NCBI RefSeq assembly: GCF_025290915.1
Contig: NZ_JAOCQE010000026.1
Span: 1-43,358, forward strand
Reading direction: 5' to 3'
Length of the DNA: 43,358 nucleotides
From: Streptomyces sp. 15-116A
GTDB lineage: Bacteria; Actinomycetota; Actinomycetes; Streptomycetales; Streptomycetaceae
Below, in pieces: positions 26,630 through 35,895 of this stretch (its first letter is position 1; each line of letters opens with the position of its first letter). The translations under genes and the position numbers were made by a program. The notes beneath the pieces were generated by a model. That model saw only the letters and a list, made by a program, of their open reading frames with translations, had not been told where the DNA came from and ran no database searches.

Positions 26630-28516
26630 TCAGGCCGCGTGGACTGTGCTCTCCGGCGAGGCGGGTGTGTGGTCCAGGATGGTGCGGTGGGCGCAGGGGC
26701 GTGGGGCTCGGCGGCGGAGGAAACGCGGCAGCGGCATATCGAGGAAACCTTCCGCCTGCATGGCCGCGAAGCCGATGCGGGGCAGGTCCGCCGAGGCGCG
26801 GTAGACGACGAAGCGGGGCTCCCAGCGGGGGCGGAACTTGGCGTTGAACTTGTACAGCGACTCGATCTGGAACCAGCGCGACAGGAACAGCAGCAGCCCC
26901 CGCCACGCCCGCAGCACCGGGCCCGCGCCGATCTTCTCGCCGCGCGCCAGGGCCGAGCGGAACATGGCGAAGTTGAGCGAGACCCGCTCGATGCCCAGGG
27001 CGGGCGCGGCCTGCAGCGCGGCCACGATGAGCAGCTCGTTCATGCCCGGGTCGGCCGAGCGGTCCCGGCGCATCAGGTCGAGGGAGACGCCGTCGCCGCC
27101 CCACGGCACGAAGTGCAGGATCGCCTTCAGGTCGCCGTACTCTCCCGGCTCCGCCTCGGCCTTGTGCGCGGTGGCCACGAGACAGTCGCCGTCGGCCGGA
27201 TCCCCGACGCGGCCCAGCGCCATGGAGAAGCCGCGCTCGGTGTCGGTGCCCCGCCAGTCGTCGGCGGCGCGGCGGATGCGGTCCAGCTCGGCCTCGCCGA
27301 GGTCACGGACACGTCGTACCCGGGTCTCGTAACCGGCGCGCTCGATGCGCTTGACCATCTGGCGCACGTTGCGCATCGCGCGGCCGGCGAGGGAGAAATC
27401 CTTGACGTCCACCACCGCCTCGTCGCCGAGTTCGAGGGCGTCGAGCCCGGTCTCCCGGGTCCACACCTGGCCGCCGGTCTCCGAGCAGCCCATCACGGCG
27501 GGCGTCCAGGAGTGCGCCCTGGCCTCGTCCATGAAGCGCTCGATGGCCCCGGGCCAGGCCTCGACGTCGCCGATGGGGTCACCGCTGGCGAGCATCACGC
27601 CGGACACCACGCGGTAGGTCACCGCGGCCTTGCCGCTGGGGGAGAACACCACGGCCTTGTCGCGGCGCAGCGCGAAGTGGCCGAGGGAGTCGCGCCCGCC
27701 GTGCTCCGCGAGCAGCGCGCGCAGCCGTGTCTCGTCGTCCTCGGTGAGCCGGGCGGCGGGGTGTTCGGGCCGGAAGGCCAGGTAGACGGTGGTGACGGCG
27801 GTCAGCCAGCCGAGGGCGCCGAGACAGAAGGCGACGGTCCAGGAGGTGTCGCCCCGGTAGTCGACCGGCCCTTCGAAGCCGAACAGGCCGTACAGGACGT
27901 GGGTGAGCCGGTCGGCCAGGCTCGGATCGCCGACCAGGCGCCCCGGCTGGGCGTTGACGATCACCAGGCCCAGCAGCAGCGAACCGGCGCCCATGAGCAC
28001 GAAGTTGGCGAGGGCCTTCCACCGGCTGCGCGGGTCGGGCAGCGCGGCGAACTGGTCGCGGTGGCGCAGCAGCAGGGCGAGCAGCACGAGCGGGATCAGA
28101 ACGCCCAGCAGCGAGTGCCGGTAGCTGAACTGGGCCACCGCTCCCACCGGGAGCAGGGCGACCGCGGCCCGCCAGGCCCGCCGCTTGCCGCGCTTGAGCC
28201 CGTGCGCGAGGAGCAGCAACAGCACACCGGCGCTGAGCGAGAGCGCCGCCGCGAACGACCCCAGGGCGCCCGGCAGTACCTCCGCGAGGGCGTGCATACG
28301 GCTGTGCCGGAAGCGCGGGAACACACCGGCGGCGATGTCCAGCAGGCCCACCAGGGCGCAGGCCCGGCCGACCAGAAGAGGGACGGCCTCGGGGCGCGGC
28401 CCGCGCAGCAGCCGGCGTACGCGACGCAGCGCGGCGCTGTCCCGCGCGCGCTCCCGCGTACGGGCCGTGGGCGGCGGAACCCGGCCCGACATTTCCTCAT
28501 CTGTCCTGACAGACAT
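26630..28516 (-). CDS. MprF-like membrane protein with phosphatidylglycerol lysyltransferase (DUF2156) domain
   Basis: The 628-residue protein has about six to seven membrane segments in the first half (for example LALSAGVLLLLLAHG-like LSLSAGVLLLLLAHG, GVLIPLVLLALLLRH) and a soluble C-terminal domain from about residue 270. The domain carries VFSPSGKAAVTYRVVSGVMLASGDPIG and GMNELLIVAALQAA, the GNAT-like fold of aminoacyl-phosphatidylglycerol synthases. MprF adds lysine or alanine to membrane lipid and lowers sensitivity to cationic peptides; the amino acid used here is not visible. ATG 28516 has AGGA upstream. It is divergent from an exported esterase gene. Confidence 0.88.
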   Translation of the reverse strand: MSVRTDEEMSGRVPPPTARTRERARDSAALRRVRRLLRGPRPEAVPLLVGRACALVGLLDIAAGVFPRFRHSRMHALAEVLPGALGSFAAALSLSAGVLLLLLAHGLKRGKRRAWRAAVALLPVGAVAQFSYRHSLLGVLIPLVLLALLLRHRDQFAALPDPRSRWKALANFVLMGAGSLLLGLVIVNAQPGRLVGDPSLADRLTHVLYGLFGFEGPVDYRGDTSWTVAFCLGALGWLTAVTTVYLAFRPEHPAARLTEDDETRLRALLAEHGGRDSLGHFALRRDKAVVFSPSGKAAVTYRVVSGVMLASGDPIGDVEAWPGAIERFMDEARAHSWTPAVMGCSETGGQVWTRETGLDALELGDEAVVDVKDFSLAGRAMRNVRQMVKRIERAGYETRVRRVRDLGEAELDRIRRAADDWRGTDTERGFSMALGRVGDPADGDCLVATAHKAEAEPGEYGDLKAILHFVPWGGDGVSLDLMRRDRSADPGMNELLIVAALQAAPALGIERVSLNFAMFRSALARGEKIGAGPVLRAWRGLLLFLSRWFQIESLYKFNAKFRPRWEPRFVVYRASADLPRIGFAAMQAEGFLDMPLPRFLRRRAPRPCAHRTILDHTPASPESTVHAA

Positions 28517-28721
28517 CGCAATCCTGTAGTTCTGCGAGAGACCTTGGATCCGGTGCCGATCGGGCATCCGGCGACATTGCGCCCTCTAGGACGGTGTCTC
28601 GGGGGGAGAGGTTCACTCCGCCCGCCAAAGCCGCCGGACAGGCCAACGACAGCCCGGCGCCGCCCTTGTGACGGAGCAGGGGCGGTGCGCGCAGGGCGGA
28701 AAGCGCAGGCAGGTACCACCC

Positions 28722-29840
28722 ATGGGTCTCACGAGCGACAAGCTGCTGTGGTCGGCGGCCCTCGCCGCCGCCCTGCTGTTCACGGGCACGGTGTGGCTGT
28801 GGCCGCGGCTGGCCCGGCGCGGCTGGCGGGCGGTCTGCGGCCGGGTGGCCCTGCTGCTCGCCACCCAGGTCATGATCTTCACCGCGGTGGGCCTCGCGGC
28901 CAACCAGGCGTTCGGCTTCTACGCGGGCTGGGCCGACCTGTTCGGCCGGGAGAAGGACCAGGGAGTCGTCGTCGACCACGCGGACGGCCCCGGACTCCGG
29001 GTCGTGGGCACCGGCCGCGTGCCCGGGGCGACGGGCGCCCGCCCCGAAGAAGGGGGCCGCATCGACGAGGTGCGCATCATGGGCCGTACGAGCCGCATCG
29101 CCTCGCCCGCCTACGTGTACCTGCCGCCGGAGTACTTCCAGGCCGAGCACCGCACCCGCGACTTCCCGGCGTCGATCGTCCTCACCGGTTATCCGGGCAC
29201 CGCGCGGGCGCTCGTCGACAAGCTGCGCTATCCGCGTACGGCCCTCGAATCAGCACGGGACGGCAGAATGCGGCCGATGATCCTGGTGATGCTGCGCCCG
29301 ACGGTGGCGCCCCCGAGGGACACCGAGTGCGTGGACGTCCCTCGCGGACCGCAGACCGAGACCTTCTTCGCCGAGGATCTGCCCGAGGCGATCGGCGGCC
29401 ACTACAGGGTGGCCGGCGGACGCGGAGCCTGGGGAGTGGCCGGCAACTCGACGGGCGGTTACTGCGCCCTGAAGCTCGCGATGCACCACCCCGACGTCTT
29501 CGGCGCCGGAGCCGGACTCTCCGCGTACTACAAGGCGCCGATCGACCCCACCACCGGCGATCTCTTCCAGGGCGACGAGAAACGCGAGAACGAGGCCGAC
29601 CTGCGCTGGTTCCTCAAGCACAGGGAAGCGCCCGCGACTTCACTCCTCGTCAGCAGCAGCAAGAAGGGCGAGACCAACTACAAGGACACCCTCGCCTTCA
29701 TCGAGCAGGTCAAGGCCACCGGCCGTACCCGCATCTCGTCGATCATCCTGGAAAGCGGCGGCCACAACTTCAACACCTGGCGACGAGAGATTCCGGCGAC
29801 TCTGGAGTGGCTCGACAAGCGCCTCACCCAGCAGAAATGA
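28722..29840 (+). CDS. Membrane-anchored alpha/beta-hydrolase (esterase D family)
   Basis: The 372-residue protein begins with membrane segments (LLWSAALAAALLFTGTVWLW and VALLLATQVMIFTAVGLA) and continues with an extracytoplasmic hydrolase. The nucleophile is Ser in GNSTGGYCAL, and GGHNFNTW near the end supplies the catalytic His. The layout resembles mycolyltransferase-like esterases of actinobacteria. AGG in GCAGG lies 10 nt before ATG 28722. It starts 205 bp from the MprF-like gene, on the opposite strand, and may act on cell-envelope esters; substrate unknown. Confidence 0.86.
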   Translation: MGLTSDKLLWSAALAAALLFTGTVWLWPRLARRGWRAVCGRVALLLATQVMIFTAVGLAANQAFGFYAGWADLFGREKDQGVVVDHADGPGLRVVGTGRVPGATGARPEEGGRIDEVRIMGRTSRIASPAYVYLPPEYFQAEHRTRDFPASIVLTGYPGTARALVDKLRYPRTALESARDGRMRPMILVMLRPTVAPPRDTECVDVPRGPQTETFFAEDLPEAIGGHYRVAGGRGAWGVAGNSTGGYCALKLAMHHPDVFGAGAGLSAYYKAPIDPTTGDLFQGDEKRENEADLRWFLKHREAPATSLLVSSSKKGETNYKDTLAFIEQVKATGRTRISSIILESGGHNFNTWRREIPATLEWLDKRLTQQK

Positions 29841-29945
29841 TCTTGAACTCTATTCACGCTCGCCCTGTGTTCCCTGATGCGCTGTGAAAGCGCCGGTACG
29901 GCTTTGTTTTTACGGGGCGGGGGTCCATCATTCGCCTACGCGCGG

Positions 29946-29958
29946 TAAGTTTCTGGCC
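29946..29958 (+). promoter_or_regulatory. Leaderless promoter of the coiled-coil protein gene
   Basis: TAAGTT (29946-29951) is followed by 7 nt and ATG 29959, without a ribosome binding site. The upstream stretch 29841-29945 is comparatively AT-rich. Confidence 0.45.
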
Positions 29959-31071
29959 ATGCCACGTGGACGTCACCGCCATTCCCCGCCTCTGCACAGG
30001 ATGCTGCCCCCGTCGGCGATCGCAGGCGTGTCCCTCGTCTGTGCCCTGGGGCCCTGGGTGTTCACGCAACCGACGGTGCTACGCCTCCTGTCCGCGGCCG
30101 CGGCCGCCACGGCGGTCACCGGCGCGGTCGTCATGCGGCGCTGGGACACGCAGGCGGGCAAACGCGTCGCCGACCTCACGCGCGCGCGGGCGAGCGACGA
30201 GTGGCGTTTCGAGGAGCGGGTCGCCGAACTGGAGGCCGACCTCGACGAGTCGCGCGAGCTGCGCATGAAGCTGGAGCAGCGGCTGCGCGCCAAGCGGGCC
30301 GAGCTGGCGGGCCTGCGCAACGAGCACGCGGCCCTCCTGCGGCGCTATGCCACGGCCGAGGCGGACCGGGCGAGCGTCCTGGAACAGCGCCGGATGCTGG
30401 AGATAGAGGCCGCGGCCCCCGCACGCGCCCTGCCGGCGGGCACCAGCGCCGAAGCGGCACCGCCGGAGCCGGAGGACGAGACGCCCGCGGAGACCGAGGA
30501 GACGCCGGCCGTCTTCTCCCCGGAGGGATCCAAGCTCTTCCTCCGCGCGGGCGCGGCCCTGGCCCGCTTCGAGAAGGCCGACGAGGAAGCCAAGGGCGAC
30601 GGCAGCCCCGAGGACGACGGCCCTGAGCCCACGAAGAAGGGCGAGCCGCAGGAGGACGAGGCGGAGGGGAAGCCCGAGGCGGTCGCCGACCATGACCGCG
30701 CGACCGCCACCCCTGCCGACGCGGCGGTCCCGGCCCAGCAGGCCGGCCGGACCTCCGGCCACTACACCGTGCCGACCGCGGTCGCGGTCGTCCCGCCGAC
30801 GGCCCCTGTGCGCCGCCAGGTGCCCGAGGGGGGCTTCGACTTCTTCGGCACGAAGAAGGGCGCGGAGCGCTCGGCCCTGGAGGCGGTCCAGAACGAGGAC
30901 CTCGCCGACGTCGTGGGCCAGGAGGCCCTCGCCCTGCACAAGGCGGAGGCGGAGGCCCAGTTCAAGCCGGCCGACGAGGAGTCCCGCGCCGTGAGCCAGG
31001 TCATCGACCTGACGGCCCACGACGAGACGGAACAGATCGACGTACAGGATCTGCGCAGCGCGGTGTCCTGA
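29959..31071 (+). CDS. Membrane-anchored coiled-coil protein of unknown function
   Basis: The 370-residue protein has two N-terminal membrane segments ([17 protein letters not shown] and [19 protein letters not shown]), a long charged coiled coil (about residues 75-150, rich in Glu, Arg and Leu), a Pro/Glu/Ala-rich linker, and a conserved-looking end with [12 protein letters not shown] and [18 protein letters not shown] recognise no enzyme domain. The architecture recalls structural or scaffold proteins at the membrane. It seems to be transcribed alone from a leaderless promoter. Confidence 0.8.
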   Translation: MPRGRHRHSPPLHRMLPPSAIAGVSLVCALGPWVFTQPTVLRLLSAAAAATAVTGAVVMRRWDTQAGKRVADLTRARASDEWRFEERVAELEADLDESRELRMKLEQRLRAKRAELAGLRNEHAALLRRYATAEADRASVLEQRRMLEIEAAAPARALPAGTSAEAAPPEPEDETPAETEETPAVFSPEGSKLFLRAGAALARFEKADEEAKGDGSPEDDGPEPTKKGEPQEDEAEGKPEAVADHDRATATPADAAVPAQQAGRTSGHYTVPTAVAVVPPTAPVRRQVPEGGFDFFGTKKGAERSALEAVQNEDLADVVGQEALALHKAEAEAQFKPADEESRAVSQVIDLTAHDETEQIDVQDLRSAVS

Positions 31072-31534
31072 ACGGCGCTGCTGCTGGCCGGGGGTGGGTG
31101 TCGCTTACCCGCGCTGGCGGGGTGCCGCTGCGCCCACCCTCCCCCACTCTCGGCTTCGCTCGAGCGGGGGGACTCCCATCGCCCCAGCGGCACGACTGCC
31201 CGCAGCTCAGCAGGTAGACGCGCACGGCGGCCACGTTCCACGCACCGTGGGCGTGCCGCAGGCGCACGCGGCGGGGAGGGGTCGGGGCGGTGGTGTCTGC
31301 CCGCAGCGGCTGGCGCGTCCGCGCCGACCCGCTTTCTGTGTCGACCTATTTCGCGCCAGACCGAGGACGGACACCACCGACCCGGCCCCGACTCACCCAC
31401 CACCCGTAGGCGCTACACCCGCCCCCACCGGACGGACGGTGGCGCCGCAGGCATCCCCACGCGCACCCCCACCGGAGCCGCAGCCGCGCCGCAGGCACCG
31501 CACCCCACGCGCACCCCCACCGGCCGGCGCCCCG
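31072..31534. other. 463-bp gap between convergent genes: dispersed repeat and long inverted repeat
   Basis: No gene is convincing. It holds the hairpin element at 31139-31176 and an interrupted inverted repeat: GTCGGGGCGGTGGTGTC (31281-31297) pairs with GACACCACCG (31370-31379) plus GCCCCGAC (31385-31392), leaving a 72-nt loop. The last part, 31400-31534, is C-rich and without visible signals. Confidence 0.6.
31139..31176. repeat. Dispersed Streptomyces hairpin repeat
   Basis: CTCCCCCACTCTCGGCTTCG continues to CTCGAGCGGGGGGACTCCCA; CCCCC pairs with GGGGG and CTCGGCTTCGCTCGAG forms the inner part. I recall this sequence as very frequent in intergenic regions of Streptomyces genomes, where it probably ends transcription. 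Confidence 0.6.
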
Positions 31535-32875
31535 CTACGTCATCCACCGATCCGGCCGCGCCCCCCTCCGCCCTGTACGCGACCTCTCCGCCTGCGCCCG
31601 CAGCAACCGCGCCGCCTCCTCCGCGTCCCGCAACCGCGCCGTCACCGACTTGTTCGCGCCGTTGTCCACATGCACATCCGCAACCCCCCGAGCCCGCTCC
31701 CACGGCCCCTGAGACAACCGCACGCTCTGCACCTTCGCATGCGGCACCAGCGCCAGAGTCCGCCGCAGCAACCCTGCCCGCGCCGCGAACACCGCATCGG
31801 TGACCGCCAGCCCATACCCCCGCCACCACACCGGCACGCACCACCGCGCCCGCCGCGGCACCCCCGACAGCTCCGCCGCCGCAGGCACCCGCACCCCCGG
31901 CAGCACCCGCCCCACCACCACCTCGGCGATCTCCCGCGGAGCGACCGGCACCAGCAGCGAGTTCGACGACCCGGCCACATCCAGCTCGACCCGCACCCAC
32001 CCCCGACGCCGCCACAACAACGGCTCCACGATCCGCACCGTCTGCACCCGCCCCGGCGGCACCGTCTCGTGCGCCCGGTTCAGCAACCCGTGATCGATCC
32101 GCAGCCCGTCCGGCGACTCCCCGACCGTCCAGTCGTACTCGGTGACGAACCGCCCCACACTGCTCGCCCCCGCCGCCCCCAGCATCGGCACGGCCGCCGC
32201 CAGCACCGTCCACAGGCTGTGCGTGGCGACCCACAGCAGCGGAACCGCCACCGACGCGACGACCAGCCACCCCCACGTCGCCCCCGTCAGCACCAGCGAC
32301 ACCGCGAGCACCCCCGGCGGCACCCGCAGCAGCTCCCGCGACGGTGCCTCCCCCACCTCGTGCGCGGTCTCCGGCGCGAACCCGGCCGCCCGCGCCAGCA
32401 ATTCCGCCCGCAACGCCCGCGCCTCATCGGCCCCGAGAAACGCCAGCTCGTCCTTCTTGTCGGTCCCGATCACATCCAGCTTCAGCTTCGCCACCCCCGC
32501 GACCCGCGCGAGCAACGGCTGGGTGACATCGATCGCCTGGATCCGCTCAAGCCGGATGTGCGCGGTGCGCCGGAACACCAGCCCCGTCCGCACCCGCAAC
32601 TCGCTCTCGGTCACCGCGAAATGCGTGAACCACCAGCTCAGAAACCCGTACAGCGCGGCAGCCGGAATCAGCACAGCCAGCGCGATCAGCAACGTGGTCG
32701 TCGTCAACCGCGTCAGCTGCCGCTGCGCCTGGTCGGGATCGTGCACCGCCCAGCCGATCAGCACGGCCACCGGCGCCCACGCCCGCCGCAGCGGAGTGAC
32801 CGGATGCAGACGCCGCTCGATCACGGGACGGCGCCCCTCGCCCACGTCCTCGCGGACGTCGTCCGGGGCCGTCAC
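31535..32875 (-). CDS. PH-domain membrane protein, YdbT type
   Basis: The 446-residue protein has membrane segments in pairs ([35 protein letters not shown]) separated by bacterial PH (bPH_2) domains, with repeated blocks such as [22 protein letters not shown] and [19 protein letters not shown]. Bacillus YdbS/YdbT pairs are linked to bacteriocin and antibiotic resistance; the role here is unknown. Its GTG overlaps the stop of the smaller PH gene (GTGA), so the two are made together. Confidence 0.86.
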   Translation of the reverse strand: MTAPDDVREDVGEGRRPVIERRLHPVTPLRRAWAPVAVLIGWAVHDPDQAQRQLTRLTTTTLLIALAVLIPAAALYGFLSWWFTHFAVTESELRVRTGLVFRRTAHIRLERIQAIDVTQPLLARVAGVAKLKLDVIGTDKKDELAFLGADEARALRAELLARAAGFAPETAHEVGEAPSRELLRVPPGVLAVSLVLTGATWGWLVVASVAVPLLWVATHSLWTVLAAAVPMLGAAGASSVGRFVTEYDWTVGESPDGLRIDHGLLNRAHETVPPGRVQTVRIVEPLLWRRRGWVRVELDVAGSSNSLLVPVAPREIAEVVVGRVLPGVRVPAAAELSGVPRRARWCVPVWWRGYGLAVTDAVFAARAGLLRRTLALVPHAKVQSVRLSQGPWERARGVADVHVDNGANKSVTARLRDAEEAARLLRAQAERSRTGRRGARPDRWMT

Positions 32876-33381
32876 AGCCCCGCCGATCGGGCCTCGCCCA
32901 GCTCGGTGAGCCGGTCGCGCAGCCGTTCCGCCTCGGCCGGATCGAGGCCCGGGATGGTCGCGTCGGTCGCCGCGGCGGCGGTGTGCAACTGCACGCTGGA
33001 CAGCCCGAAGTGCCGCTCGACCGGCCCCGACGTCACCTCCACCAGCTGCATCCGCCCGTACGGCACGACCGTCTGCTCACGCCACAGCACCCCCCGGCTG
33101 ATCAGCAGGTCGTCGGCGCGCTCGGCGTACCGCCAGGAGCGCCAGTTGCGCTCCAGCAGCCACCAGCCCCAGATCATCAGCGCCAGCGGCAGCACCGCGA
33201 AGGCGGCCCACCCGGGCCCGGCGAGCAGCCCCGGGACCAGACCGGTGGCCAGCGTCAGCAACCCCAGCCACACCACCAGCAACAGCCGCCGCATCTTCAG
33301 CAGCCCGGGCGGCAACGCGATCCACTCGGGCTCGCGCTCCGGCTCTTCCTCGGTCATGACGTCCTGGCTCCCCGTTTCCAT
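32872..33381 (-). CDS. Small PH-domain membrane protein, YdbS type
   Basis: The 169-residue protein has two membrane segments ([36 protein letters not shown]) followed by one bPH_2 domain ([21 protein letters not shown] then [20 protein letters not shown]). ATG 33381 is chosen because TACGCT lies 6 nt upstream (leaderless pattern). ATG 33357, with AGGA upstream, is the alternative. It forms a coupled pair with the larger PH protein and is divergent from nuoD2, with 31 bp between the starts. Confidence 0.85.
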   Translation of the reverse strand: METGSQDVMTEEEPEREPEWIALPPGLLKMRRLLLVVWLGLLTLATGLVPGLLAGPGWAAFAVLPLALMIWGWWLLERNWRSWRYAERADDLLISRGVLWREQTVVPYGRMQLVEVTSGPVERHFGLSSVQLHTAAAATDATIPGLDPAEAERLRDRLTELGEARSAGL

Positions 33382-33393
33382 GAGGCCAGCGTA
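33382..33393 (-). promoter_or_regulatory. Leaderless promoter of the PH-domain operon
   Basis: TACGCT (33393-33388, minus strand) precedes ATG 33381 by 6 nt. The same bases lie in the short gap before nuoD2. Confidence 0.45.
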
Positions 33394-33412
33394 CGTAGGA
33401 GAGACTGTGTGC

Positions 33413-34564
33413 ATGACTCCTACGACGGAGACCATGGTCGGTATCGGCGGCGCGGCGGAGAGCACCGACATGGTGCTCAACATCGGCCCGCAGCACCCCT
33501 CCACGCACGGCGTGCTGCGCCTGAAGCTCGTCCTGGACGGCGAGCGCATCTCCCGTGCGGAGCCGGTGATCGGCTATATGCACCGGGGCGCGGAGAAGCT
33601 GTTCGAGGCGCGCGACTACCGCCAGATCATCATGCTGGCCAACCGCCACGACTGGCTGTCGGCGTTCTCCAACGAACTCGGCGTCGTCCTCGGCGTGGAG
33701 CGGATGCTCGGCATGGAGGTGCCCGAGCGCGCGGTGTGGCTGCGCACGCTGCTCGCCGAGCTGAACCGGGTGCTCAATCACCTGATGTTCCTCGGCTCCT
33801 ATCCACTGGAGCTCGGCGGCATCACCCCGATCTTCTACGCGTTCCGGGAGCGCGAGGAGCTCCAGCACGTCATGGAGGAGGTGTCCGGCGGGCGCATGCA
33901 CTACATGTTCAACCGCGTGGGCGGCCTCAAGGAGGACCTCCCGGCGGGCTGGACTGCACGCGCGCGTGCAGCCGTCGCCGATGTGCGCTCCCGGATGGAC
34001 CGCTTCGACGACCTGGTGCTCGGCAACGAGATCTTCCGCGGGCGCACGCGCGGGGTGGGCGTTCTCACCCCCGAGACGGTGCGGGCGTACGGGGTGAGCG
34101 GGCCCATCGCGCGGGCCTCCGGCGTCGACTTCGACCTGCGGCGCGACGAGCCGTATCTGGCGTACGGCGAGCTGGGCGACGTCCTGAAGGTGGTGACCCG
34201 CGAGGAGGGTGACTGTCTCGCCCGCTTCGAGTGCCTGCTTGAGCAGACCCACAACGCCCTCGACCTCGCCGACGCCTGCCTGGACCGGCTGGCCGAGCTG
34301 CCGCCCGGCCCGGTCAACCAGCGCCTGCCCAAGGTCCTCAAGGCGCCCGAGGGCCACACCTACGCCTGGACCGAGAACCCCCTCGGCATCAACGGCTACT
34401 ACCTGGTCAGCAAGGGCGAGAAGACCCCGTACCGGCTGAAGCTGCGCTCGGCGTCGTACAACAACATCCAGGCACTGACCGAGCTGCTGCCGGGGACGCT
34501 GGTGGCGGACATGGTGGCGATCCTGGGCTCGATGTTCTTCGTGGTGGGGGACATCGACAAGTAG
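33413..34564 (+). CDS. nuoD2: NADH-quinone oxidoreductase subunit D paralogue, outside a nuo operon
   Basis: The 383-residue protein is a complete NuoD (49-kDa) homologue: [52 protein letters not shown], and the C-terminal [40 protein letters not shown] ending. NuoD helps form the quinone site near cluster N2. No other nuo gene is in the window, so this is a solitary second copy; Streptomyces carry a full nuo operon elsewhere. GGAGAG lies 9 nt before ATG 33413. Its promoter must lie within the PH gene. A convergent MidA methyltransferase ends 7 bp away. Confidence 0.93.
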   Translation: MTPTTETMVGIGGAAESTDMVLNIGPQHPSTHGVLRLKLVLDGERISRAEPVIGYMHRGAEKLFEARDYRQIIMLANRHDWLSAFSNELGVVLGVERMLGMEVPERAVWLRTLLAELNRVLNHLMFLGSYPLELGGITPIFYAFREREELQHVMEEVSGGRMHYMFNRVGGLKEDLPAGWTARARAAVADVRSRMDRFDDLVLGNEIFRGRTRGVGVLTPETVRAYGVSGPIARASGVDFDLRRDEPYLAYGELGDVLKVVTREEGDCLARFECLLEQTHNALDLADACLDRLAELPPGPVNQRLPKVLKAPEGHTYAWTENPLGINGYYLVSKGEKTPYRLKLRSASYNNIQALTELLPGTLVADMVAILGSMFFVVGDIDK

Positions 34565-34571
34565 GGACCGC

Positions 34572-35777
34572 TCACTCCCCGAGAACGTCCGGAACCCCGA
34601 GCGACTGCACGACCCACCCGAAGTCCCCGAGCCCACCCACCGCGGTGAGCTCAGCGGCCTCCCCGGCCCCCGCGAGCGCGCGAACGTACGCGGCCGGATC
34701 CGCCGACGCCAGCGCAAGCGGGGGGCGCGCGCCGGTCACACCAAGAACACGCAGAGCGTCCCGTTGCGACACCAGGCGCACGCCGGGAAGCGCGCTGGTC
34801 TCTGCCGGGCGTACGCCGGAATGCGCGCCGGGCTCTGCCTCGCGCCCGTCGGGAGGCGCGTCGCGTTCTGCCGGGCGTACGCCGAGAGATCCGCCGGGCT
34901 CTGCCTGGCGCCCGTCGGGCGGCGCGTCGCTCCCAGCCGGGGGCCCGTCGGGAGGCGCGTCGTTCCCCGCCAGGCGCCCGTCGGCACGCGCGCCCGCCCT
35001 GGCGCAGGCGTCCAGTGCGACATGTGCGGTGATGTCGCACGAACCGTCCGGCACGGGCAGCGTTTCGCGGCCCTCGCGGAAACCCGTGAGCGTCCCGAAC
35101 GGTGGTCGTGCGTCCGCCGTGTGCCCGTAGTCCACGGCGACGGCCAGACCCCGCTCCACCGCCCGCACAGCCGACGCCCACGCCCGGTCCCGGTCCAGCC
35201 CGATCTCCGCCCGCAGCCCCTCCTCGGAGGCCAGCGGCCACCACCGCGCCAGCCACTCCGCCTCCGCGCCCGCGACCGGCTCCCCGAGCCGTTCCGCCCC
35301 GTCCGCCCGCACGAGCACCAGCCGGGGCACCCCCGCCGAGTCCACCTCCACGACGTTCACGGGCACGTTGTCCAGCCACTCGTTGGCGAACAGCAGCCCC
35401 GTGATCCGCTCCGGCGGCTCCGCGCGCCACTCGATCCGGTGATCGAGCCCGCCGGGCCGGTCGGCGAGTTCGACGGCGTACGCACGCGTGCGTGCGGCCA
35501 CGTCGGCGGGCAGCGCGGCGAGGACCCCGGTGATCAGTTCGCCCCGCCCGGCCGCCATGTCCACGAAGTCGAGCACCGGGGGCCGGCCCAGCGCCTCGTC
35601 GACCCGGCACAGCAGCCGCGCCACGGCCCCGGCGAACAGCGGCGAGGCGTGCACCGACGTACGGAAGTGCCCGGCCGGTCCTTCGGGCCTGCGATAGAAG
35701 CCAACGGGCCCGTACAGCGCGTCCCGGGCCGCGTCCCGCCACCCGCGCCACTCGCCGTCCGCCGTCTCTCCTGTCAC
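34572..35777 (-). CDS. SAM-dependent methyltransferase, MidA/NDUFAF7 family
   Basis: The 401-residue protein has [20 protein letters not shown], a SAM-binding segment [15 protein letters not shown] and [15 protein letters not shown], typical of COG1565. The mitochondrial member NDUFAF7 methylates an arginine of NDUFS2, the NuoD homologue, during complex I assembly. Here the gene lies tail-to-tail with nuoD2. Between about residues 255 and 330 there is a low-complexity insert made of 22-residue repeats starting DAPPDGR. GTG 35777 has TAATCT 6 nt upstream and no ribosome binding site. Confidence 0.87.
   Translation of the reverse strand: MTGETADGEWRGWRDAARDALYGPVGFYRRPEGPAGHFRTSVHASPLFAGAVARLLCRVDEALGRPPVLDFVDMAAGRGELITGVLAALPADVAARTRAYAVELADRPGGLDHRIEWRAEPPERITGLLFANEWLDNVPVNVVEVDSAGVPRLVLVRADGAERLGEPVAGAEAEWLARWWPLASEEGLRAEIGLDRDRAWASAVRAVERGLAVAVDYGHTADARPPFGTLTGFREGRETLPVPDGSCDITAHVALDACARAGARADGRLAGNDAPPDGPPAGSDAPPDGRQAEPGGSLGVRPAERDAPPDGREAEPGAHSGVRPAETSALPGVRLVSQRDALRVLGVTGARPPLALASADPAAYVRALAGAGEAAELTAVGGLGDFGWVVQSLGVPDVLGE
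34801..34980 (-). repeat. 66-bp tandem repeat inside the MidA-type gene
   Basis: The 18-mer TCTGCCGGGCGTACGCCG recurs at exactly 66-bp distance (34801 and 34867), and degenerate partial copies continue to about 34980. Being a multiple of three, it adds 22-residue units in frame, read on the minus strand as DAPPDGR(Q/E)AEPG followed by a variable part and GVRPAE. Confidence 0.75.
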
Positions 35778-35789
35778 CGGCCCAGATTA
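35778..35789 (-). promoter_or_regulatory. Leaderless promoter of the MidA-type gene
   Basis: TAATCT (35789-35784, minus strand) precedes GTG 35777 by 6 nt. There is no Shine-Dalgarno sequence. Confidence 0.45.
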
Positions 35790-35882
35790 AGCGCACGGAT
35801 ATGCCAGGCCTCCACCTTGCGGAGTACACGTGCCGACCGGGGATCGGCCCTCCGGTTGACCCCTGCACGCATTTCGCTTCCC

Positions 35883-35895
35883 TACGCTGGGTTAC
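35883..35895 (+). promoter_or_regulatory. Leaderless promoter of the histidine kinase gene
   Basis: TACGCT (35883-35888) precedes GTG 35896 by 7 nt, without a ribosome binding site. A TTGACC lies 21 bp further upstream, a longer spacing than usual. Confidence 0.5.

Noticed and set aside
25208..29887. A 1559-codon open frame on the plus strand
   Set aside because: It runs antisense through folP and the MprF-like gene, which have clear domains; its own translation is Pro/Arg/Gly-rich with no family motif, as expected for a GC-rich shadow.
31094..33412. A long plus-strand frame upstream of and joined to nuoD2
   Set aside because: The part before 33413 is antisense to the two PH-domain genes and is a His/Pro/Arg-rich shadow. 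NuoD2 has its own start and ribosome binding site.
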